Origin: an uncultured bacterium
GTDB lineage: Bacteria; Actinomycetota; Coriobacteriia; Coriobacteriales; Eggerthellaceae
Direction: 5' to 3'
Length of the DNA stretch: 9,384 nucleotides
Assembly: GCA_905215035.1 (NCBI GenBank)
Contig: CAJMOJ010000073.1
Span: 1-9,384 of the forward strand
Below are positions 1 to 5,816 of this stretch, piece after piece. A program made the position numbers and the translations under genes. The stretch's first letter is position 1. The number at the start of each line of letters is the position of its first letter. The notes beneath the pieces are model-generated. The model was not told the origin of the DNA. It was given only the letters and a program-made list of their open reading frames with translations, and made no database searches.

Positions 1-159
1 GCAGGGAATGGTGAAGCTGGAACTGCTGGACAAGAACGGCAAGAAGGTGTGGGCACCCATCTGGAATGCAAGACGTTCATCAAGTGCATCGAGCTCATAG
101 CGCGTTTCCTGCTCTGCAATTGAATCCATGAGAGCCTGAATATCATTAGTATCTTCCAT
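1..159 (-). CDS. 5' part of an unidentified small gene, cut by the window edge
   Basis: An open frame starts at the ATG complementary to 157-159 and runs off the left edge (53 codons seen). A good Shine-Dalgarno (AGGGGG, about 7 nt before the ATG) supports the start. The N-terminus is acidic and probably helical (begins MEDTNDIQALMDSIAEQETR). I do not recognise a family. The last roughly 20 codons (plus-strand bases 1-62) turn into an Ser/Phe-rich stretch that looks unnatural. On the opposite strand those bases read like normal coding sequence, so the true protein may diverge from what the window edge implies. The gene is transcribed divergently from the WYL operon and shares its regulatory region. 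Confidence 0.5.
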   Translation of the reverse strand, partial: MEDTNDIQALMDSIAEQETRYELDALDERLAFQMGAHTFLPFLSSSSSFTIPC

Positions 160-192
160 AACAATTCCCCCTCGTAGCTGCCCCATTGTCTA

Positions 193-218
193 GTTGCATA
201 ATGAGTTGATTATGCAAC
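193..218. promoter_or_regulatory. Perfect inverted repeat (candidate operator) between divergent genes
   Basis: GTTGCATAAT and ATTATGCAAC form a perfect 10-bp inverted repeat separated by GAGTTG. It lies 34 bp upstream of the leftward gene start and 147 bp upstream of the WYL gene start. No T-tract follows on either strand, so a protein-binding dyad is more likely than a terminator. The bound factor is unknown; the adjacent WYL regulator is one candidate. Confidence 0.5.
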
Positions 219-267
219 CCATTACTTACCATACCTCACCTACCATAATTTCATCATTTATGTAATA

Positions 268-356
268 AACTGAATACTTAGTACTGAATACTACTGAACA
301 CCTGGTACTGAACGTACATATTACTGAACGCCTCGTACTGAATGCTCATTACTAAA
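268..356 (+). repeat. Seven-copy TACTGAA direct-repeat array upstream of the WYL operon
   Basis: The heptamer TACTGAA occurs at 282, 292, 306, 322 and 336. Near-copies AACTGAA at 268 and TACTAAA at 350 flank these. Steps between copies are 14, 10, 14, 16, 14 and 14 bp. The array ends just before the Shine-Dalgarno of the WYL gene, so it occupies its leader or promoter. Regularly spaced short repeats directly before a regulator gene fit cooperative binding of that regulator (autoregulation), which is inference. Some copies fall inside a frame-open extension of the WYL gene (from 342), but that extension lacks its own ribosome binding site. Confidence 0.6.
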
Positions 357-365
357 GGAAACATC

Positions 366-2207
366 ATGGCAAATCAACCGAACCAAAAGCTCAAAATACT
401 TCGGATACTCCAGATGCTTTTTGAGCAAACAGACAGCACTCATGGAATCACAACACAAGAGATTATTGACAACCTTGCTATGCAAGGGATATCAGCTGAG
501 CGCAAATCAATCTATCGTGATATGAAAGTACTTGAACAGTTTGGCCTTGCGGTAAAGAGTTCTGACAAAAAGTGGCGCCTTACTGAACGGCCCCTACAAC
601 TTGAAGAGCTTATTATGCTTGTTGATGCTGTACAAAGCGCCCCTTTCTTAACCGAAGAAATTACCGATGAACTCATCGGTCGTATCCAGCGGCTTGCGAG
701 TCGCAATCAACGAGTCATGCTTGAGCGACGCATTGACGTCCCTAGTCGTATCAAAATGCAAAATCAGAGCGTACTTGAAAACCTTGATATTATTCAGCAA
801 GCAATGCGGCAAAAACGAAAGGTGGCATTCAAGTACTTTTCCTACAACATAAAAAAGCAAAAAGAACTCCGGCGCGATGCTCATGAATACGTCCTCACCC
901 CTATCCGCCTCATTTATGCCGATGAGTTCTATTACATGATTGTTTTCAGCGATCACTACGCTGATATGGAAGGTCACTATGCCTTTAATCCTTACCGCGT
1001 GGATCGCATGGTTGACGTTCATGTGTCAGACGAACCAGCAACAAAAGACCCGCGTATCGCCAACTATACAACCGAAGACCATCTCTCCCCTTCTTTTGGT
1101 ATTTATGCTGCAAAGAAAGTCCCTGTTATTCTGGAATTTGACCAAGAAGCTATGAATCCCATTATTGATAAGTTTGGTATCAATGCGGTTATATTTGAAA
1201 AGAAACGAGGTCGCGCTCGAGCTCGCGTCAAAGCACCCTTAAGCCCTCAGTTTTATGGCTGGCTTTTACAGCTTGGTCCTCTTGTAAAACTCATCAGTCC
1301 AACTGAAGCGGTCAATGAATTCAACGCTCTCCTTGATCAGACACTTAATCGCTACAAAAACGCCTATAGCATTTGCTCTGAAGCAGCCCGCAAAATCATC
1401 ACGCAAGAACAGTTTCTTGAATTGGTTGACTACATCAAAGAAAAACTTGAAGTGCATATTGATGCTGAGCGCAATGGTATCTTATTTGAAACCGAAACCG
1501 AATTTACGAGAGTTGCTTGGCTTGCGGCTGAACAGTGGCTTGCCAAACAAGGCATAGACAACGGAATGCCTCATCACCCACCTCAACCTATTGAAAAAAT
1601 CATAAGCGGAAGAAAGCATGCGCATTATTTTGCTTCTATTAGCACCACCCGATACCAAGCATACGGACAAATTCTTGGTGAGGCCATCATCGCGCTTAAT
1701 CCTATCAATTTTGCTGCAGAAGAGTACCGCGCCTCGTTTACTAACACCTTTGAGCTCTATGATCAGGAATGGGGCAATGGATTTGTCTTTAACATCCTTC
1801 CCCTAATGAATAAATGGGAAAGGATCGACCCCATAGAAACGGACACCCTTCATGCAACCATCTCTCGATGTTATCTCCCTCATGGCGCTTATTATGAGTT
1901 ACAGTGCAATCGTTATAGTAAACCTCTTTACGACGATGAGGATAATGCAAGCGACGCTGCCCCTACTGCTGATTCCTTAATTTGCGAGCGCGTATTCTTT
2001 GCTGACCCTAATCACGGCATACCAAAAACCGAACTTCAACCGTGGTCGGGAACCTGTAAGGCAAATGGAGGCTACAAAGCAGCGCTCAGACATTGGCAAA
2101 GAAATGCGTATCGCTACGCCTTTACTGATCTTCCTTTGAGCGCTTCAAAACAAACCGCGGAACAAGCTACTAAACACCGCAGCCGCACATCAAAAAAGAA
2201 GCAGTAA
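366..2207 (+). CDS. HTH-WYL transcriptional regulator with a long C-terminal extension
   Basis: This is a probable DNA-binding regulator of 613 aa. Residues about 8-75 form a winged HTH (HTH_11-like, with GITTQEIIDNL and a recognition-helix region around AERKSIYRDMKVLEQFGL). Residues about 135-235 are a WYL domain (YVLTPIRLIYADEFYYMIVF, then NPYRVDRM). Residues about 250-330 resemble the WCX domain that follows it. WYL proteins are about 300-330 aa and often sense nucleic-acid ligands or control DNA-damage and defence genes. Here some 280 further residues (335-613) follow that I cannot assign; they end in a Lys/Arg/Ser-rich tail. The ATG at 366 is chosen over an in-frame ATG at 342 because AAAGGA stands 6 nt before it and the 342 start sits within the repeat array. 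It is first gene of a tight operon with the alkyltransferase-like gene 12 bp downstream. Its likely targets include its own TACTGAA-rich leader (inferred). Confidence 0.85.
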   Translation: MANQPNQKLKILRILQMLFEQTDSTHGITTQEIIDNLAMQGISAERKSIYRDMKVLEQFGLAVKSSDKKWRLTERPLQLEELIMLVDAVQSAPFLTEEITDELIGRIQRLASRNQRVMLERRIDVPSRIKMQNQSVLENLDIIQQAMRQKRKVAFKYFSYNIKKQKELRRDAHEYVLTPIRLIYADEFYYMIVFSDHYADMEGHYAFNPYRVDRMVDVHVSDEPATKDPRIANYTTEDHLSPSFGIYAAKKVPVILEFDQEAMNPIIDKFGINAVIFEKKRGRARARVKAPLSPQFYGWLLQLGPLVKLISPTEAVNEFNALLDQTLNRYKNAYSICSEAARKIITQEQFLELVDYIKEKLEVHIDAERNGILFETETEFTRVAWLAAEQWLAKQGIDNGMPHHPPQPIEKIISGRKHAHYFASISTTRYQAYGQILGEAIIALNPINFAAEEYRASFTNTFELYDQEWGNGFVFNILPLMNKWERIDPIETDTLHATISRCYLPHGAYYELQCNRYSKPLYDDEDNASDAAPTADSLICERVFFADPNHGIPKTELQPWSGTCKANGGYKAALRHWQRNAYRYAFTDLPLSASKQTAEQATKHRSRTSKKKQ

Positions 2208-2219
2208 GGAGATGGCTCT

Positions 2220-2723
2220 ATGGGTGCATTTTCTGATCGTGTTTTTGCCGTCGTCAAGCAAATTCCTCGTGGCAAAGTTGCCACCTATGGACAGATTGCC
2301 CGCATTATTGGCGCTCCTCGCTCTGCGCGCTATGTCGGCTATGCCTTGCGCGCCAACCCTGCCCCTGGAACAGATCCTGCGTCAATTCCCTGCCACCGCG
2401 TCGTATTTAAAGATGGACGCATGGCAACGGGTTTCGCCTTTGGAGGCCCTGAGATCCAACAAGCTATGCTGCAAGAAGAAGGCATCCAGTTTGACAATGA
2501 GGATAAAGTTATCATGAGCGAATACCTCTGGGATGGCCATCCTTCAGATCCCCCTCAGAGTTCTTCCAATCCTGCTCAGAGCTCTTCTAACCTTGCCGAT
2601 GATTCACATCTTCCTATGGGGCCACCGGCTGATTTCGACTGGGAAGCAGAGCTTGCAGAGTATCCACTCCATGATTGCGTAACCTGCAAACGTTCACGTA
2701 AAGATTGTCGTAAACATGCATAA
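2220..2723 (+). CDS. MGMT-family O6-alkylguanine-DNA alkyltransferase domain protein with Cys/His tail
   Basis: Residues 1-105 match the C-terminal DNA-binding/active-site domain of O6-methylguanine-DNA methyltransferase. The helix containing TYGQIA (22-27), RSARYVGYALRANP (35-47) and the active-site loop IPCHRVV (56-62) are all visible. Cys58 occupies the alkyl-acceptor position; alkyltransferase-like (ATL) proteins usually have Trp there, so direct transfer of the alkyl group to Cys58 is possible. The usual N-terminal domain of full-length Ogt/Ada is absent, as in ATLs. After a Ser/Pro linker the protein ends in H151, C153, C156, C163 and H166, a possible metal-binding motif not typical of the family. 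AAGGAG lies 8 nt before the ATG; a start at 2212 in another frame gives no family match. It sits 12 bp after the WYL gene and 10 bp before the TfoX-like gene, so it is probably co-transcribed. Confidence 0.9.
   Translation: MGAFSDRVFAVVKQIPRGKVATYGQIARIIGAPRSARYVGYALRANPAPGTDPASIPCHRVVFKDGRMATGFAFGGPEIQQAMLQEEGIQFDNEDKVIMSEYLWDGHPSDPPQSSSNPAQSSSNLADDSHLPMGPPADFDWEAELAEYPLHDCVTCKRSRKDCRKHA
2553..2594 (+). repeat. Two-copy 21-bp tandem repeat in the MGMT-family linker
   Basis: Two 21-bp units (2553-2573 and 2574-2594) encode PQSSSNP and AQSSSNL in the linker between the alkyltransferase domain and the Cys/His tail. The unit keeps the reading frame, so copy-number change would only alter linker length. 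Confidence 0.55.
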
Positions 2724-2733
2724 GGAGCAAAAA

Positions 2734-3069
2734 ATGTCTTCATCAAAAGAATACGTCGACTACATCGTAGAGCAGCTCTCCTCTATTGGAGAAGCTTCAT
2801 CACGCGCCATGATGGGTGAATATGTTGTTTATTATCGCGATAAGGTTATAGGCGGTGTATATGACGATCGGTTCTTAGTAAAACCAACCGAATCCGCACA
2901 GGCTCTCATGCCTCATGCTGAACGAGTGGTTCCTTATGAAGGTGCCAAAGAGATGATTCTTGTCGATTGTATTGAAAATCGCGCTCTCTTAGAAGAACTA
3001 CTCGAAGCAATGTATCCTGAACTGCCTGCACGCAAACCACGCAAGAAGAAGTCATCGAAATCTTCATAG
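2734..3069 (+). CDS. TfoX N-terminal domain protein
   Basis: This small protein of 111 aa has the TfoX/Sxy N-terminal-domain pattern. An N-terminal helix is followed by SSRAMMGEYVVYYRDKVIG and VYDDRFLVKPT (residues 22-51), then PYEGAKEMILVDCIENRALLEELL (67-90). It closes with a basic Lys/Ser tail (100-111). There is no TfoX C-terminal domain, so a competence role like that of Sxy in gammaproteobacteria should not be assumed. Many such stand-alone proteins are uncharacterised. The ATG at 2734 is preferred over the in-frame one at 2716 because AAGGAG lies 6-7 nt upstream of it and the earlier start would overlap the preceding gene and bury that site. It is third gene of the WYL/alkyltransferase operon, with a 10-bp gap. 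Confidence 0.85.
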   Translation: MSSSKEYVDYIVEQLSSIGEASSRAMMGEYVVYYRDKVIGGVYDDRFLVKPTESAQALMPHAERVVPYEGAKEMILVDCIENRALLEELLEAMYPELPARKPRKKKSSKSS

Positions 3070-3402
3070 GTTCTATCCTGCCTAAAGTTCAATCTACCCA
3101 AATCATTCGACTAAAAAATCATTTTGCTCTAAAAGCACTCGATTCCAAAGCAAGCTTGCAGTAAGTTCCGCACTAAAAACCTATTGTCAACATTTCGAAA
3201 ACGCCCGCATTTGCGCTAGCTAGGCCCTAATACAACCTTCTTATACTCAAGATATTCAAACAAAGATGCTCAAGCAAACAAGACTATGGCGGCCACACAT
3301 GAGCCCCATTCCTTCATGCGTGCGCTTTGGCAGCCTTTTAGTATCTATGCCGCCTTTGTCTGCGTGCCCGAAGAACTTGTATAAAAGGAGTACTAATCGC
3401 TC
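3070..3402 (+). other. Intergenic region before the exporter gene
   Basis: No credible gene is seen. A -10-like TATACT lies at 3242-3247 without a clear -35 partner. The short palindromes GCAAGCTTGC (from about 3151) and CTAGCTAG (near 3216) have no T-tract. AAAGGAG near 3385 is the exporter's ribosome binding site. An open frame from 3266 runs into the exporter gene in another frame; it lacks a ribosome binding site and family resemblance. Confidence 0.4.
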
Positions 3403-4986
3403 ATGGCGCAAAGCAGCACTATACACACGAATACTCACAAGTCATCCACTCCCGCTACCTCCCATCATGAAGGCATGCATGGTTGGCGTTTAGCTGCCGT
3501 ATTTTTAGGTCTTGCGACAGGCATGTTTGTAAGCTCTCTTTCTGAAACAATAGCCGCTACCGCCCTTCCAACCATCGTGGGCGATCTAGACGGTGTCGAA
3601 ATTATGCAGTGGGTCTCCACTACCTACATTTTGGCTTCGACGGTAAGCATGCCTATTTACGGCAAACTCGGCGATAAGATCGGTCGTAAACGTCTTTTGA
3701 TCTTTGCGATGGGACTCTACGCAATAGGCAAAGCAATTTGCGGTCTTACCCCTAATATGGAAGGGCTTATCTGCGGACGTGCAGTATCAGGTCTTGGTGG
3801 CGGCGGACTTATTATCTTGTCGCAAGCTGTTTTGGCTGATGTGATTTCCGCTCGTGCTCGTGGTAAATACATGGGTGCTATTGGAGCAGTATTTGCTGTC
3901 GCTAATGTATTAGGTCCTGTACTGGGTGGATGGTTTGTACAAGTCGCCGGTTGGCGTATGATTTTTTGGTTTACCATCCCACTAGCCATCATAGCTATGG
4001 TCGCTATTGCTCTTTTTCTTCCCAAAGATACCAAGTCAGCCAAAATGCATATTGATTATTGGGGCATGATGTTGCTAACTTTGGGTATCGTCTCGCTCGT
4101 ACTAGTGGCTTCTTGGGCAGGCACGCTCTACCCATGGCTCTCATGGCAAATCATTGGACTATTGGCTATCTGCATCATATCCATCCTTGGATTTGTCCTA
4201 GTTGAGAAAAAGGCAGCTGATCCTGTCATACCTTTGTGGCTATTCAAAAATAGTAATTTTGTTTTAGTCAGTTTGTGCAGTTTGATTATCTTTGCAGCCT
4301 TTGATGGAGTCATTAATTATCTCCCCACCTATCTACAAATTGTCACCGACGAATCGCCTGAGATTGCAGGGCTGATGATGACACCTCTCATGGGAGGAAC
4401 GCTGCTTACCTCAACAGTCACTGGCTTTATCGCTTCTTCAACAGGCAAATACAAATGGATGCTTGTGTCGATGAGCGCCATAACCGCAATAGGATTTTTC
4501 CTCATGGGTACAGTTGTAGATAGTACTCCAATCTTTCTCATGCTGATCTATTTCTTTGTCATTGGATTTGGCCTAGGCCTCGGTTCGCAGATCATCGTAT
4601 TAGTAGTACAAAACGAATTTCCTCATGCGATTGTCGGTACTGCAACTGCAGCTAATAATCTATTCCGACAAATCGGATCTACCCTAGGCACTGCTATTGT
4701 GGGTACGTTATTTACTTCGCGTTTAACCGAATTTATTGGCGATAGGATTCCAACAGACCTTCACGTATCCCTCTCTACCCTCACCCCGAGCATTTTCAAT
4801 ACGCTTCCTCAAAGCATACAAACAGCAGTGTCTGCAGGGTATCACGAAGCCCTTATTCCGCTTTTCACTTTCGCACTGCCCCTTTTAGTTGTTTCGCTTG
4901 TCCTCATGATTTTTGTAAAACAAAGGCCTCTATCTGACGATGTCAACAATAAAGGCTATACCACCCAGGATAAGCCTGCCCAATAA
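3403..4986 (+). CDS. MFS drug exporter, DHA2 (EmrB/QacA) 14-TM family
   Basis: This is an inner-membrane proton-driven efflux transporter of 527 aa, the usual length for 14-helix DHA2 proteins. After a 27-residue polar, His-rich cytoplasmic lead, TM1 carries SETIAATALPTIVGDL (47-62), typical of the family. Motif A follows at GKLGDKIGRKR (87-97). The motif B region is GRAVSGLGGGG (125-135) around Arg126, and antiporter motif C is GAVFAVANVLGPVLGG (161-176). Hydrophobic segments continue to about residue 505. Substrates cannot be told from sequence; drugs, dyes or endogenous metabolites are the family norm. The ATG at 3403 is the first possible in-frame start because a TAA lies nine bases upstream. 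Its GGAG stands 12 nt away, longer than ideal, so initiation may be modest. The gene stands alone and converges on the small leftward gene. Confidence 0.93.
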   Translation: MAQSSTIHTNTHKSSTPATSHHEGMHGWRLAAVFLGLATGMFVSSLSETIAATALPTIVGDLDGVEIMQWVSTTYILASTVSMPIYGKLGDKIGRKRLLIFAMGLYAIGKAICGLTPNMEGLICGRAVSGLGGGGLIILSQAVLADVISARARGKYMGAIGAVFAVANVLGPVLGGWFVQVAGWRMIFWFTIPLAIIAMVAIALFLPKDTKSAKMHIDYWGMMLLTLGIVSLVLVASWAGTLYPWLSWQIIGLLAICIISILGFVLVEKKAADPVIPLWLFKNSNFVLVSLCSLIIFAAFDGVINYLPTYLQIVTDESPEIAGLMMTPLMGGTLLTSTVTGFIASSTGKYKWMLVSMSAITAIGFFLMGTVVDSTPIFLMLIYFFVIGFGLGLGSQIIVLVVQNEFPHAIVGTATAANNLFRQIGSTLGTAIVGTLFTSRLTEFIGDRIPTDLHVSLSTLTPSIFNTLPQSIQTAVSAGYHEALIPLFTFALPLLVVSLVLMIFVKQRPLSDDVNNKGYTTQDKPAQ

Positions 4987-5006
4987 CGAAACAAATCAAT
5001 TAACGC

Positions 5007-5327
5007 TTATTTACTTTTCATGTGAGGAAGCCCTTGAGTCCATTTCTTCTTGGTGCTTTTATACTTCCATAAGTAATTTGTGTGAGCGTAAGCTTCTTGT
5101 GATGTATCAAAACCACAAGAAACAACGTCTTCAAAAACATTATCGTCCTCATCAACAAGAAGTATTTTCCAAGCGCCCTGCTTGTTCTGGCATATCTTTA
5201 TTCGATACTTGTCATTGATATGCGCAGAATATTCGCCATCAGCCATATTCCAGAAATCTTCATCATCAAGCTTAGGTAGAGACCCCTTGATGCAAGCATC
5301 AATAATCTCATTACGCTTTTCAGTCAT
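5007..5327 (-). CDS. Small hypothetical protein
   Basis: The product is 106 aa with no family I recognise. It has an N-terminal helix (residues 1-15), then an acidic stretch (LDDEDFW, 20-26). A probable beta-rich core follows: HINDKYRIKICQN, AWKILLVDEDDNVFEDVVSCGF, then a helix around SQEAYAHTNYLWKY. The end is basic. No signal peptide or membrane segment is present, so it is probably cytoplasmic. GAGG lies about 4 nt before the ATG, which is short but usable. A weak promoter-like pair (TTGCGC with TATAGA, spacer 18) is seen upstream on the minus strand. The gene ends 20 bp from the exporter stop, and its 5' side abuts the tRNA-derived boundary of the island, so it belongs to the host flank. 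Confidence 0.7.
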   Translation of the reverse strand: MTEKRNEIIDACIKGSLPKLDDEDFWNMADGEYSAHINDKYRIKICQNKQGAWKILLVDEDDNVFEDVVSCGFDTSQEAYAHTNYLWKYKSTKKKWTQGLPHMKSK

Positions 5328-5440
5328 AACAACCTCAATTACCTCATGTGCAGCCTTGTATCTATAAATCTATTTTATTCAGACGCGCAATAAGAGGTGT
5401 GTCATTATTGAGACTTTGATTAACTCAAAAGCCTGAGAAA

Positions 5441-5471
5441 ACAAAAAGACCAGGAGCGAAACTCTGACCTT
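5441..5471 (-). terminator. Intrinsic terminator next to the displaced tRNA-Asp 3' end
   Basis: Read on the minus strand, AAGGTCAGAG pairs with CTC-C-TGGTCTT around a TTTCG loop (one bulged C, two G-U pairs), followed by TTTTTG. It lies 12 bp beyond the tRNA remnant and resembles the terminator of the intact tRNA at 9264-9299. It is therefore probably the original terminator of the tRNA gene before integration. Confidence 0.65.
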
Positions 5472-5483
5472 GTAAGTGTAAAC

Positions 5484-5528
5484 TGGCGGGATGTACAAGA
5501 CTTGAACTCGCGACCTCCGACGTGACAG
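5484..5528 (-). repeat. Attachment-site copy: displaced 3' 45 bp of tRNA-Asp
   Basis: It is identical to 9311-9355 except at one base (A5497 versus G9324). It covers the tRNA from the anticodon loop to the CCA end, and the match stops sharply at 5528. Such a repeat is what integration by a tyrosine recombinase into a tRNA 3' end leaves at the far boundary. The copy cannot form a tRNA because the 5' half is missing. Confidence 0.85.
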
Positions 5529-5587
5529 ATCGCAGTTCGTTCTAGACATTCATTGTCGATTTATCAGAGTTATAGCTTTTGAAACTT

Positions 5588-5725
5588 CTATATCTCATCG
5601 CTAGAATGATCATATTTCACGTCTCTGAACTGGCGTTTCTTGGTGTTCATCCATTGATCGTAGGATTCTTTTTTAGTCAAAGCTAGAATCTGATTAGAGA
5701 GAAGCGGATATTTAATGATCCTTTT
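5588..5725 (-). pseudogene. Possible C-terminal remnant of an unknown protein
   Basis: On the minus strand a frame between stops reads through LTKKESYDQWMNTKKRQFRD and ends ...DHSSDEI. The residue mix is protein-like (Lys, Tyr, Trp, acidic end). There is no ATG early in the frame and no ribosome binding site, so if genuine it is the tail of a truncated gene, perhaps of the lost mobility module. Low certainty. Confidence 0.25.
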
Positions 5726-5730
5726 TTAAA

Positions 5731-5770
5731 ACACGGCTAGACACCGTTAGGAACGGTTAAGCACGGCTGC
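5731..5770. repeat. Four 10-bp imperfect tandem repeats
   Basis: Four consecutive decamers read ACACGGCTAG, ACACCGTTAG, GAACGGTTAA and GCACGGCTGC, with approximate consensus RCACGGTTAG. The 10-bp step places each copy on the same face of the helix. The position inside the island end suggests arm-type or excision-factor sites, or a regulator site; this is inference. Confidence 0.5.
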
Positions 5771-5774
5771 ACCA

Positions 5775-5795
5775 GACCCAAAAACAGACCCAAAA
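5775..5795 (+). repeat. GACCCAAAA doublet, left end
   Basis: GACCCAAAA occurs at 5775 and 5787 (12-bp step). The same doublet with the same step occurs near the other island end at 9221 and 9233. It may be integrase arm sites or the coding remnant of an integrase tail (reads RPKNRPK). Confidence 0.55.
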
Positions 5796-5810
5796 TCCAT
5801 TTTGGGTGTC
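5778..5810 (-). terminator. Probable intrinsic terminator of the HTH-array nuclease gene
   Basis: On the minus strand ACCCAAAA-TGGA-TTTTGGGT forms a perfect 8-bp stem with a 4-nt loop, followed after CTG by TTTTT. It begins 10 bp after the TGA of the nuclease gene. The upper stem is A-T only, so strength is uncertain. The same bases carry one of the GACCCAAAA motifs. Confidence 0.5.
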
Positions 5811-5816
5811 CCCGTT

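Larger units (their letters stand above)
5529..5816. other. Left end of the island: repeats and possible gene remnants
   Basis: No intact gene is seen. The region holds a 45-codon minus-strand open frame (5588-5725), a 10-bp tandem repeat (5731-5770), and two GACCCAAAA motifs that overlap the terminator hairpin of the nuclease gene. These would suit recombination or excision-factor sites or the residue of a lost integrase/excisionase module, but no sequence proves it. Confidence 0.45.

Noticed and set aside
342..365. Upstream ATG extending the WYL protein by 8 residues
   Set aside because: It falls inside the TACTGAA repeat array and has no ribosome binding site, whereas the ATG at 366 has a good one.
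2734..3069. TfoX-like gene as evidence of natural competence
   Set aside because: Only the N-terminal domain is present and no other competence gene is in the window; such stand-alone proteins are widespread.
3266..3493. 75-codon rightward frame upstream of and overlapping the exporter
   Set aside because: No ribosome binding site or family resemblance; it overlaps the exporter start in another frame, whose coding identity is certain.
5381..5435. Short inverted repeats CAATAA/TTATTG and CTTTGA/TCAAAAG near the island boundary
   Set aside because: Short, A-T-rich or bulged and without T-tracts; expected by chance in this composition.
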